NCBI RefSeq assembly: GCF_030682845.1
Contig: NZ_JAUXNK010000043.1
Span: forward strand, 1-48,802
Direction of reading: 5' to 3'
DNA: 48,802 nucleotides
From: Methanolobus sp.
Lineage (GTDB): Archaea > Halobacteriota > Methanosarcinia > Methanosarcinales > Methanosarcinaceae
Positions 37,259-45,648 of the stretch are shown in pieces. The position numbers were made by a program, and so were the translations under genes. Every line of letters begins with the position of its first letter. Position 1 is the stretch's first letter. The notes below the pieces were generated by a model. It saw only the letters and a program-made list of their open reading frames with translations. It did not search any database and was not told where the DNA came from.

Positions 37259-38098
37259 TTGGCAGGAGACGTTTCTTACGATATTGTTGTGAACTCCGTT
37301 GTTGAGATACTGAAGGAAGCTCAGACAGGCCTACCACAGGATGTTACTGATGCACTCCGAAAAGCAGAGGCTCAGGAGTCCTCGCCTATTGCAAAAGAAC
37401 AGCTGGAAGCTATCCTTAGGAATATCGATATCGCGTCCAGGAAACAGATACCCCTGTGCCAGGACACAGGCATCCTTATTTTTTTCGTGGAGATTGGCAG
37501 GGAAGTGAGACTTGATTTTGACCTTGAGGCAGCCATCATCGAGGGAGCGAGGATAGCCACCGAGTGCATTCCTCTGCGCCCGAATGCAGTAGACCCCCTC
37601 ACACGCCATAACACCGGAACAAATACAGGTGACGGTATACCGGATATAAAGTACGAGTTTGTAGAAGGTAATCAGATTAAGATCACAGCAGCTCCGAAAG
37701 GTGCAGGTTCCGAGAACATGAGCGCACTTAAGATGTTCAATCCCACAGAAGCAGACCGCATCCGCGAATTCGTGCTTGAGACAGTGCTTAAGGCAGGCGG
37801 CAAACCCTGCCCGCCAATTATCGTGGGAATTGGCATTGGAGGCTCTTTTGATAAGGCAGCAAGGCTTTCCAAGCTTGCCTTGCTGGAAGATACCGATAAG
37901 ATGGGCGGATTCGAGAGGAGTATACTGAAGGATATAAATGCCCTTGGTATCGGTCCAATGGGACTGGGAGGGGACTCCACCGCACTTGCCGTCCACATCA
38001 AAAAAGCATGCTGCCACACAGCATCCCTGCCTGTGGCAGTAAACATACAATGCTGGGCCAACAGGCATGCCTCTGTGACACTGGGAGGCGGCAAATGA
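37259..38098 (+). CDS. fumA: Class I fumarate hydratase, alpha subunit
   Basis: This subunit carries the iron-sulfur cluster that hydrates fumarate to malate. The product is 279 residues. Motifs are [37 protein letters not shown] and [14 protein letters not shown]; cysteines at PLCQ, KACCH and IQCW are candidates for the 4Fe-4S cluster. The start is TTG 37259, supported by GGTGAT six bases upstream; no ATG is near. That site lies directly behind tRNA-Leu, so a shared transcript processed at the tRNA 3' end is possible. It overlaps the beta subunit gene by four bases (ATGA). Confidence 0.93.
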   Translation: MAGDVSYDIVVNSVVEILKEAQTGLPQDVTDALRKAEAQESSPIAKEQLEAILRNIDIASRKQIPLCQDTGILIFFVEIGREVRLDFDLEAAIIEGARIATECIPLRPNAVDPLTRHNTGTNTGDGIPDIKYEFVEGNQIKITAAPKGAGSENMSALKMFNPTEADRIREFVLETVLKAGGKPCPPIIVGIGIGGSFDKAARLSKLALLEDTDKMGGFERSILKDINALGIGPMGLGGDSTALAVHIKKACCHTASLPVAVNIQCWANRHASVTLGGGK

Positions 38099-38673
38099 CG
38101 GAATTCCATCTTAGCACCCCTCTCGGTAAATCGGACCTCGACCAGCTTTCAACAGGTGACATTGTTTACCTTACAGGCACGGTCCTGACAGCCCGTGATG
38201 AAGCTCATGCCCGCATACTTGAATTTACAGAAAGGGGAGAAGAGCTTCCCTTTGACCTTGAGGGAGCCGCCATCTATCATTGCGGCCCCCTTATGAAACA
38301 AAAGGATGATAAATGGGAGGTCGTTGCAGCTGGCCCGACAACAAGCGCACGCATGTCAAAAATGACGCCCCTCCTTCTTGAAAAATACAACGTAACCGCA
38401 CTTATAGGGAAAGGAGGCATGAACAATGTTGCCGGCCCGCTTAAAGGAAAATGTGTCTACCTTGCATTCACCGGAGGATGCGCCGCCCTTGCTGCAGAGA
38501 ATATCCGGGAAGTGGAGACCGTACACTGGCCGGACCTGGGGATGCCTGAGGCTGTGTGGGTGCTGAAGGTAGAGAACTTTGGACCGCTCATTGTAGGCAT
38601 AGATGCGAAGGGCAATGATCTTTTTGGAAAAATAGAGGAAAAGGCCAGGAACGTATTTTCCGGCCTCAGATAA
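38095..38673 (+). CDS. fumB: Class I fumarate hydratase, beta subunit
   Basis: The product is 192 residues from ATG 38095, which overlaps the alpha stop. The beta subunit is the C-terminal part of class I fumarases, a swivelling domain that closes over the cluster. Motifs are [46 protein letters not shown] and [10 protein letters not shown]. Together with the alpha gene it makes a two-subunit enzyme, used here in the incomplete TCA route. The last eight bases overlap the convergent tadC-like gene. Confidence 0.94.
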   Translation: MTEFHLSTPLGKSDLDQLSTGDIVYLTGTVLTARDEAHARILEFTERGEELPFDLEGAAIYHCGPLMKQKDDKWEVVAAGPTTSARMSKMTPLLLEKYNVTALIGKGGMNNVAGPLKGKCVYLAFTGGCAALAAENIREVETVHWPDLGMPEAVWVLKVENFGPLIVGIDAKGNDLFGKIEEKARNVFSGLR

Positions 38674-39655
38674 AGAATGTGAAGACCACCCAGGCTATCA
38701 TGGTAAGGATAATAGAGTGCTTCAGTCCCTGGGTCACAGCTCCTTCACCCATCTGTCCCGCAACAAGCCCGCTCATGAAACCCTGGATTACCGCCGCATG
38801 CATCATGAGTCTTGTGTATTGAGCAGGATCAAATGAACGGATAAAACTTGAACCTGCCCCTGAAGCCTGCGCGGCTCTTGCTGCTTCTGCCATAGTCGGG
38901 ACGAATGTTGATGTAAGCAGCGCTATAACGAAAATAAACACAAAGAACGATATGTAAGTAATCACTACATACATCATCATGTTCCCCCGCCTTTCACGCT
39001 CAAGCAACTTCACTTCCCGGGCATCACGGGCAGCTGCTTCCAGCACGGAGGATACACGTCCTCCTGCTCTGCTTGCCTGGTTGATCAGCGAGACAGACCT
39101 TACTATCACAGGGGTGGGCACCCTTTTGGAGAAATTTGTTAATGTCTGCTCAAAGGAGATACCCCATGACATGGATGAATCCATTTGTTGAACTTCTTTT
39201 GTCATAGCTCCATATTCACCTTTTGCAACCGTGCTTACAGACCTTGAGAGAGTCAGACCCGCTCTGCTCAGTTCAGATATATCCCTGAGGAAAGTTGGCA
39301 GGTACTCTTCCACTTTGTTTATGTTTGTGAACTTTTTATGGAATGCAATAGCAGGAGGAGTGATAATGATAAGTATTGTAAAGATTATAACATCATCTAT
39401 AATCGGAGTACCCCAGGCCATCCTCATCCCAAAGACAAAGACAAGAAAAGCTACTGGTAAACTGATAATAAGCGTGTATTCAGGATGTTCATAAAAAGTA
39501 CTGCCAGGTCTTTTTAAAAACTCCTTGATCGCCAGGTTCTTTTTTGCATTTTCCATTCTGGAGCCGATCAGGCCATCTTCCAATTCACACAGTTCTTCCT
39601 CTGTCAGAGACACGTCCGAGGCCAGATCATTCTCAACAAAATCCTTTATGTTCAT
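38666..39655 (-). CDS. GspF/TadC-like pilus inner-membrane protein
   Basis: The product is 329 residues. An N-terminal cytoplasmic part is followed by membrane helices about 62-82 and 88-105, a cytoplasmic T2SSF helical domain about 115-220 ([20 protein letters not shown]), and two to three C-terminal helices about 227-329. It is the second of two GspF-type platform proteins, matching the TadC position. ATG follows GGAGG inside the end of the upstream gene with no gap, so the two are co-translated. It converges with fumB and overlaps it by eight bases. Confidence 0.85.
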   Translation of the reverse strand: MNIKDFVENDLASDVSLTEEELCELEDGLIGSRMENAKKNLAIKEFLKRPGSTFYEHPEYTLIISLPVAFLVFVFGMRMAWGTPIIDDVIIFTILIIITPPAIAFHKKFTNINKVEEYLPTFLRDISELSRAGLTLSRSVSTVAKGEYGAMTKEVQQMDSSMSWGISFEQTLTNFSKRVPTPVIVRSVSLINQASRAGGRVSSVLEAAARDAREVKLLERERRGNMMMYVVITYISFFVFIFVIALLTSTFVPTMAEAARAAQASGAGSSFIRSFDPAQYTRLMMHAAVIQGFMSGLVAGQMGEGAVTQGLKHSIILTMIAWVVFTFFI

Positions 39656-39656
39656 A

Positions 39657-40580
39657 TTATGCCTCCGGGGTCAAACTACTTATTAAAATGACATACATGA
39701 TACTTCCAATGGGAATCAACGCATAGATAATCAGATAAAGGAATATCATCTGAGCACTGCCCATTATAGACATGATCGACATTACAACTATCATGAAAAG
39801 CGGACCTGCGACAAAAGCAGTTACATACGTTTCTCCCAGAAGCCCCAGAGTTTCTAGAAATTCTTTCTGATTCTGCCTGTTCTCTATCAGATATTGATCT
39901 GCCTTTATTTGAAAGTAAGTTTCTACCTGACCACCAGAAGTTACAACAGTTACTGCCCCTTGTAAAAAATCCTGAAGCATTAATGAAGGAGTTGTTGCAG
40001 AGAGGCTTTTCATAGCCGTTACAAGGTCATCACCAAGGACTTCAAGGTCGCGCACAAGAAATCGGAACTCTACAGAGACCTGACCATATAAACTATTATT
40101 TGCAAGGGATCTGAAAAGTTCAACAGGAAGTACACCTGCACCTGACATTGCAGACATGTAATTTACAGCATACGGTAGCATGGTATCGATATTCCGCTTC
40201 CGGTCACCAGCCATTATTGCAGGGTAGAACATAAATATCTTGTAGACCACAAGAAAAACTATACTCATAAAAAGAATACTTCCAATAAGAGCGACTGCGA
40301 AAGACTTGTATACGACATAAGGTGCTGCCCATGCAGGAAATGTTAATCTCGTGACCTTTAATTCAGGTACTCCAAGCAACATGATGACGACATTAAATCC
40401 AATCAGTCCAACAACAGAGCAAATAATAGAACTGAGCAGTGCACCTGAAAGATAGGCATCATAAGCCAGGTCCATTCTGTTCTTCATCAGGTTATAACGA
40501 AGGCCAAAATACTCGATCCTTTTTTTGGTGTAATACTTACCAAATATATTGTATGCAAAGGTGAAATATAGGTTAGACAT
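39657..40580 (-). CDS. GspF/TadB-like pilus inner-membrane protein
   Basis: The product is 307 residues with about six membrane helices and a T2SSF cytoplasmic domain around 135-235 (NYMSAMSGAGVLPVELFRSL, VEFRFLVRDLEVLGDDLVTA). It would form the membrane platform on which the ATPase works, in the position of TadB. The start overlaps the end of the ATPase gene by eight bases and the stop adjoins the next start, so translation is tightly coupled across three genes. Confidence 0.85.
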   Translation of the reverse strand: MSNLYFTFAYNIFGKYYTKKRIEYFGLRYNLMKNRMDLAYDAYLSGALLSSIICSVVGLIGFNVVIMLLGVPELKVTRLTFPAWAAPYVVYKSFAVALIGSILFMSIVFLVVYKIFMFYPAIMAGDRKRNIDTMLPYAVNYMSAMSGAGVLPVELFRSLANNSLYGQVSVEFRFLVRDLEVLGDDLVTAMKSLSATTPSLMLQDFLQGAVTVVTSGGQVETYFQIKADQYLIENRQNQKEFLETLGLLGETYVTAFVAGPLFMIVVMSIMSIMGSAQMIFLYLIIYALIPIGSIMYVILISSLTPEA

Positions 40581-42549
40581 GCATATCTTGCCTCACCATT
40601 TCCATTACTGTTTCCGGTTCACGGTTGTACGCGACTACAATCTTGGCGAAGTCCCTGAAGTAAGTAACTTTCTTTTCCCGGGTCCACTCAAGGATCTCCT
40701 GACGCCTTTTAAGCTCCTCACGAACTCTTTCCTCGGTCCAACCCCTGTTCTCCATCACACTCTCAATCACATAGGACCTTCCCGAATAATGGAACATATC
40801 TCTTGTTGCATCCCATGAGAACACGTCATTTGTCAGCAGGTCGCCTGTCCTGGGGTCAGCGCCCACGATCTCTGTTAGTGTCTTGCATCTTCTTACACGC
40901 TTGTCACCAACTTTGACCTGTACCTGAATAGCTATAAGGTCAAGAGCCTGAATCATAATCCTTGGCACATTGATAGGAGGGTTTTCCAACCTGTGGATGG
41001 CAGATGCAACCGAGTCAGCATGCATCGTGGAGAAGGTGGTATGACCTGTGGACATTGCCTGGAAAAGTGTCAGTGCTTCTACTCCACGCACCTCACCCAC
41101 AATTATATATTCCGGTCTTTGTCTCAGAGATGCCCTGAGAAGTTCATACATCTCAATGGAACCTTTGTCCCCGCCTCCAAAAGACTGTCTTGTGACACCT
41201 GGGATCCAGTTGGGATGCGAAAGGTTGAGTTCCCTTGTATCCTCTATAGACACTATTTTCATCTCGGGTTGGATGAAAAGGGATATAGCGTTCATTGCAG
41301 TAGTCTTCCCTGATGCAGTACCGCCTGCGAATATGAGACTCTTGTTGGAATCCACTGCCAGCCACATATAGGCCAGCATAGATGTGGAGAATGTATGGAA
41401 GTCAATCAGGTTTGCCGGCGTTATAGGATTATCCTTGAATCTTCGAATCGTGAAGGTACTGCCACGAGTAGTAATCTCACGCCCGATAGTGAGCTGTATG
41501 CGGGAACCATCCGGCATGGTTGCATCCAGAAGAGGATTTGCTATTGAAACATGCCTCCCACATATCTGCGCTATCCTGATCACAAACGAATCTACCTCTT
41601 CATCATCTTGGAATTCTACACTGGAAGGTATAGAATTGTAAACTTTATGGTAGAGATAAATAGGAGTATTCGGACCGTCACACGATACGTCCTCTAGATT
41701 TGGATCCCTCATAAAGACATCTATCTCGCCGTATCCTACGAAATTGCGGACAATATAGTACATTATCTTTTCACGTTTCTTAGGAGATATATCGATCTGG
41801 TACTCCTGGAGGTATGCCATCACTTTATCTCGAAGGAAAAACTCTGCATTTGTACGGGAGACTTCCTTGAGGTTGATATCAAGAGTTTCAATGAACTTGA
41901 TCCTGATGGTATCCAGTAGCTCCTTTTCCTTTGGAGAAAGCCGTGGCTCTAGTGATTGATATTGGAATTCATGCGCTTGGGGGTTGTAGGCTATCCTTAC
42001 ATATGCGTAGGGCGCATTTACCTCGTACAGTTCCACTTCCTTATATGGACTGTCTGAAGGGATTGTGAAATCAACTATGGGACCGTGCTCTATAATATTG
42101 TAGGTATCGGTGTTAATCTTCGTCCTTACAAACAACTTATTTAAACGATCCTTAAGGCTTTTACGTTCTTCCTCTTCTTCAAAAGCATCTTCTTCAATAA
42201 AAGGTATCTCAAATATCTCCCTGAGAATCATACTCCAATAAGTTTCTCTTTCTTCAGGAATGTCTTCTACATAACTTGCATCTTCAAAGGACACATTGAC
42301 CTTGCCCTTCAATTCTTCGATGCTTACGGTCTCATTTGCTGGCAATATAAGGTTTGCAAGTTCATCCACAAAAGTGTCTTCATTAATGCGAGGGATAAGT
42401 TCAGTTGTATTATCATCGGATAGATCTTCACAATATCGATTTTCCTTCATATCCTGATTAGATTGTACAGTCCCAACATTTTCCCTATCGCTAGGAACTG
42501 CCGGAGCATTTGCCTTTTCATCTTTGTTTTTATCTGAGTGATGATCCAT
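40573..42549 (-). CDS. Type II/IV secretion or pilus assembly ATPase (TadA/GspE family)
   Basis: From ATG 42549 (GGAG nine bases upstream) the product is 658 residues; TTG 42579 is less likely. A long acidic N-terminal region (1-135) is followed by the N-terminal domain and a RecA-like motor. Walker A is GGTASGKTT at about 409-417, the Asp box is SIEDTRELNLSHPNW, and Walker B is YIIVGEVRG at about 481-489 with the His box STGHTTFSTMHAD. It powers pilin polymerisation or secretion. It lies between the MinD-like gene (22 bases upstream) and two platform proteins. No pilin or prepilin peptidase is in the window. Confidence 0.92.
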   Translation of the reverse strand: MDHHSDKNKDEKANAPAVPSDRENVGTVQSNQDMKENRYCEDLSDDNTTELIPRINEDTFVDELANLILPANETVSIEELKGKVNVSFEDASYVEDIPEERETYWSMILREIFEIPFIEEDAFEEEEERKSLKDRLNKLFVRTKINTDTYNIIEHGPIVDFTIPSDSPYKEVELYEVNAPYAYVRIAYNPQAHEFQYQSLEPRLSPKEKELLDTIRIKFIETLDINLKEVSRTNAEFFLRDKVMAYLQEYQIDISPKKREKIMYYIVRNFVGYGEIDVFMRDPNLEDVSCDGPNTPIYLYHKVYNSIPSSVEFQDDEEVDSFVIRIAQICGRHVSIANPLLDATMPDGSRIQLTIGREITTRGSTFTIRRFKDNPITPANLIDFHTFSTSMLAYMWLAVDSNKSLIFAGGTASGKTTAMNAISLFIQPEMKIVSIEDTRELNLSHPNWIPGVTRQSFGGGDKGSIEMYELLRASLRQRPEYIIVGEVRGVEALTLFQAMSTGHTTFSTMHADSVASAIHRLENPPINVPRIMIQALDLIAIQVQVKVGDKRVRRCKTLTEIVGADPRTGDLLTNDVFSWDATRDMFHYSGRSYVIESVMENRGWTEERVREELKRRQEILEWTREKKVTYFRDFAKIVVAYNREPETVMEMVRQDMHV

Positions 42550-42571
42550 TATTACCAGCTCCTGTAAATGA

Positions 42572-43369
42572 TCAAGCACTCTTACTTTTAGAGATTGAGA
42601 GCTTCTTGCTCTTCTTTACTTTTTTCTTATCATCTTGGAATGTCTCAACTGCAGGGACCTTTATCCCAGCAACAGATGCAGAAAGACGATTAAATCCAAC
42701 CGAAACCGGAGAGCCAGGATATTTCACTACAACAGGGGCCTTAAAGGCCATAGAGTTTTTGACATTAGCATCCTCCGGCAGATTCTCAAGAACCCTGATT
42801 CCCAGAGCGCCTTCTATTCTCTCTGCAGTGAGTTCATTCGGAATCACACCGGTCCGGTTTAGGAAGCATCCAAGAAATTGTTTATCCATAGATTCTGCAA
42901 CGGTCTTTACTTTCATTGCACCCGCAAGAGAGGCAATATCGGGATTCACTACCTGTATTACCTCATCAGCCAGGGAAATTGCAGAAATGGAACTTTTAGT
43001 AATACCTGTGGAAGAATCTATAATGATAAATTCATAACTCTCCCTGAGACTTTCAATGATTTCAGACAAATTATCAGTGTTCGTGTTTAGAAAACTCTGC
43101 AAGGAAATGCTTCCCGGCATTACTTTCAGGTTGTTTGGACCGTCGTAGATCGCCTCTTTGATGTCTGCATTACCTGCGAGAACATCATGTAATGTGGCTT
43201 TGGATGTTTCAATACCCAACATTAACCCAATGGTAGGCATCCCTATATCGGCATCAATGAGAAGCGTATTCTTGGCAAAACCTGCAATTGCAGCCCCAAT
43301 GTTTATCGCGACAGTGGTTGAACCGGTACCACCTTTTCCGGAAATAGTTGTATATATCTTTGCAGTCAT
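42572..43369 (-). CDS. MinD/TadZ-like ATPase with altered P-loop
   Basis: The product is 265 residues. The MinD/ParA fold is clear: TTISGKGGTGSTTVAINIG at 7-25, LLIDADIGMPTIGLMLGIE, YEFIIIDSSTGI and a tail of Lys and Ser (KKKVKKSKKLSISKSKSA). The deviant Walker A normally reads KGGxGKTT; here the second Lys is Ser17 while the signature Lys12 stays. Bacterial TadZ/CpaE proteins are MinD-like, often with atypical P-loops, and place the Tad machine in the cell. Gene order here (MinD-like, ATPase, two GspF-like) copies tadZABC. It lacks the N-terminal receiver-like domain of many TadZ proteins. ATG follows AAGGGGTG. Confidence 0.85.
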   Translation of the reverse strand: MTAKIYTTISGKGGTGSTTVAINIGAAIAGFAKNTLLIDADIGMPTIGLMLGIETSKATLHDVLAGNADIKEAIYDGPNNLKVMPGSISLQSFLNTNTDNLSEIIESLRESYEFIIIDSSTGITKSSISAISLADEVIQVVNPDIASLAGAMKVKTVAESMDKQFLGCFLNRTGVIPNELTAERIEGALGIRVLENLPEDANVKNSMAFKAPVVVKYPGSPVSVGFNRLSASVAGIKVPAVETFQDDKKKVKKSKKLSISKSKSA

Positions 43370-43551
43370 CGAACACCCCTTGAAGATATTGATATTGTAT
43401 CCTATAGGTACTGGCTGAGTAAGCCATATATTATAATGCTAAATATATTTATTAAAATAAGGTATTGTAAATATAAAAAGATATCCATAATAGCTTTTGG
43501 TCACTTTCAGCAAACCAAGCAATAAATACTATAATATCAACAGGAAAGATT

Positions 43552-44073
43552 ATGGAAGAAAAGAATGAAAGGAACGTAAAGCTGTTCATTTACCATGCAA
43601 GTCAGTGTGATCCGAAAAAATGCACGGGAAAGAAAATGGCGCGCTTTGAGCTTGCCCGGCTTTTCGACCAGGTGAACAGGATACCCCGCGAGTCCATCCT
43701 CCTGGACCCGATGGCAGAGAAGGCGCTCTCACCGCAAGACAGTGACAGGAAAGGTATCACTGTCCTTGATTGTTCATGGGAGCATGTAGAGGAAGTATTC
43801 CCCCAGCTTGTCAGGCTCAAGCTTCAACATCGTGCGCTGCCTTACCTGGTTGCAGGCAATCCGGTGAACTTTGGCAGGCCATTCAAACTCACATCAGCGG
43901 AAGCCTTCGCCGCCGCCCTGTACATCCTGGGCCACAAAGATCAGGCACATGCAATAATGAACAAATTCAACTGGGGACATACTTTCCTGGAGCTTAATCA
44001 CGAGCCTCTCGAGGAATACTCCACAGCAAAGGACAGCAAAGAGATATTGAGGATACAGAGCGAATATATTTGA
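43552..44073 (+). CDS. tsr3: Tsr3 family rRNA aminocarboxypropyltransferase
   Basis: The product is 173 residues. Tsr3 (former DUF367) moves the aminocarboxypropyl group of SAM onto a pseudouridine in small-subunit rRNA. Family phrases are [49 protein letters not shown] and [11 protein letters not shown]. The promoter region is AT-rich and shared with the divergent MinD-like gene. A LOG-like gene follows 24 bases after the stop. Confidence 0.93.
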   Translation: MEEKNERNVKLFIYHASQCDPKKCTGKKMARFELARLFDQVNRIPRESILLDPMAEKALSPQDSDRKGITVLDCSWEHVEEVFPQLVRLKLQHRALPYLVAGNPVNFGRPFKLTSAEAFAAALYILGHKDQAHAIMNKFNWGHTFLELNHEPLEEYSTAKDSKEILRIQSEYI

Positions 44074-44097
44074 TACAGATGTTACAAAGGTGTCCTG

Positions 44098-44553
44098 ATG
44101 AAGATGCAGATTGGAGTAATAGGTGCCGGTACATGCGATAACAGTATCGAGAAGATGGCTGAGGAAGTGGGACGGGAGATAGCAAAGAGAGGTGCCATCC
44201 TTATATGCGGAGGCCACGGCGGTGTTATGGAAGCCTCAGCCAGAGGAGCGAAAATGGAAGCTGGCACCACATTGGGAATTCTTCCCGGAGATTGCCGCCA
44301 GGATGCAAATAAGCACATAGATATTGCGGTCCTTAGTAACATGGGACACGCCAGGAATGCTATTATCGCGCAATCATGCGATTCATTGATAGCTATCGGG
44401 GGTGAATACGGCACGCTTTCTGAGATCGCACTTTCCCTGAAAATGGGAAAAAAGGTTGTCACCCTTGGATCAAAATGGGAGATAGAGGGAACTATAAAAG
44501 CCAGCGATCCTGTGGGGGCTGTTGAGCTGGCAATGAGTGATCTGCGATCTTGA
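44098..44553 (+). CDS. TIGR00725-type LOG-like Rossmann protein
   Basis: The product is 151 residues. It has the fold of lysine-decarboxylase-like/LOG nucleotide hydrolases: GVIGAGTCDNSIEKMAEEVG, ILICGGHGGVMEASARGA and AIGGEYGTLSEIALSLKMGK, a variant of the PGGxGTxxE box. Relatives cleave nucleoside monophosphates, but the exact substrate is unknown. ATG follows AAAGGTGTC. It is probably co-transcribed with tsr3. Confidence 0.88.
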   Translation: MKMQIGVIGAGTCDNSIEKMAEEVGREIAKRGAILICGGHGGVMEASARGAKMEAGTTLGILPGDCRQDANKHIDIAVLSNMGHARNAIIAQSCDSLIAIGGEYGTLSEIALSLKMGKKVVTLGSKWEIEGTIKASDPVGAVELAMSDLRS

Positions 44554-44608
44554 AACCAGTTCTTTGCCCGGATAGTATTTTATTGTCCCATTCTTCCATC
44601 GTTTTTTA

Positions 44609-45382
44609 TTACAACTCTATGACTATCCCCAGTGGGCAGTGATCCGATCCCGGGACTTCAGGCATGATGAATGAGTCACGGATGTTTTCCATCGCATTTT
44701 CACTTGCATAGAAGTAGTCTATTCTCCAGCCTACGTTGCGGGCCCTTGCTCCTGACCTCACGCTCCACCAGGTATATTGCCCGGGCTCCGGGTGCAGAAA
44801 TCTGAATGTATCAACGTATCCTTGTGAGAGGAACCTGTCTATCCATGCCCTCTCCTCCGGGAGAAAACCTGATATAGTCTCATTCTCTTTCGGACGCGCC
44901 AAATCTATCTCCCTGTGGGCGGTGTTCACGTCACCACAGATAATAAGCTTCTTCCCCTGCTTTTTCAGCTCCAGGGCATATTCCAGAAAAGCATCGTAGA
45001 ACTCCATTTTGTAGTCCAGCCTTTCCGGGGAGGACTTTCCATTGGGGAAATAAATATTGAACAGTATGAACTCACCATAGTCTGCGATAAGGATCCGTCC
45101 TTCGCGGTCAAATTTTGGAATGCCGAAGCCACATTTTATGCTTAGGGGCTCTTTTTTGGTGTAGAGTGCCACACCACTGTACCCTTTTTTTTCAGCCGAA
45201 GAGAAATAGCTACAATAACCTTTCACTTCAGTAAGTTCAGAACCCAGCTGTTCTTTTTGTGCCTTTGTCTCCTGGATACAGAGGATATCGGGCTGCTCTT
45301 TTTGCAGCCACTCCAGAAAACCCTTTTTTTGAACAGACCTTATTCCATTGACATTCCATGAGATAATCCGTATTTTTTCCAT
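44609..45382 (-). CDS. xth: Exodeoxyribonuclease III family AP endonuclease
   Basis: The product is 257 residues from ATG 45382 ([15 protein letters not shown]). This enzyme cuts DNA at abasic sites. Catalytic motifs are [17 protein letters not shown] (metal-binding Glu), [49 protein letters not shown] and GSDHCPLG (final Asp-His). ATG 45394 and TTG 45398-45400 are also in frame; a TATA-like ATAATAG near 45411-45419 places transcription close to these starts, leaving a very short leader. Confidence 0.93.
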   Translation of the reverse strand: MEKIRIISWNVNGIRSVQKKGFLEWLQKEQPDILCIQETKAQKEQLGSELTEVKGYCSYFSSAEKKGYSGVALYTKKEPLSIKCGFGIPKFDREGRILIADYGEFILFNIYFPNGKSSPERLDYKMEFYDAFLEYALELKKQGKKLIICGDVNTAHREIDLARPKENETISGFLPEERAWIDRFLSQGYVDTFRFLHPEPGQYTWWSVRSGARARNVGWRIDYFYASENAMENIRDSFIMPEVPGSDHCPLGIVIEL

Positions 45383-45553
45383 AGCATGACCCATGTACAA
45401 ATAAACTTACTCTATTATAATCCTCCCCAGCTCAGCTGATCAGAACATATATATTTCAGACAGAATCTGCATTATCTATATAGGTAAACCTCATATATTT
45501 GCTGTGCAGAATACGCCCATGCATGATACTGTATATGGCTTGCATCGATGAAT

Positions 45554-45597
45554 CACCCGGATCAGTGTCAGCATCGGTGTTCTGCAAAGGAATTTGC
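45554..45597 (+). promoter_or_regulatory. Two adjacent hairpins in the permease leader
   Basis: CACC-cg-GAT (45554-45562) can pair with ATC-GGTG (45573-45579) with a two-base bulge. GCAAA and TTTGC (45584-45597) enclose a GGAA loop of the GNRA type. They lie 52 bases before the start codon; TATA-like stretches lie further upstream (about 45445, 45476, 45490). No known riboswitch class was recognised. Confidence 0.35.
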
Positions 45598-45648
45598 AAA
45601 GAGCCCTGATAGGTAATCTGGAAGTCACCAGAAAGAGGATACAAATAA

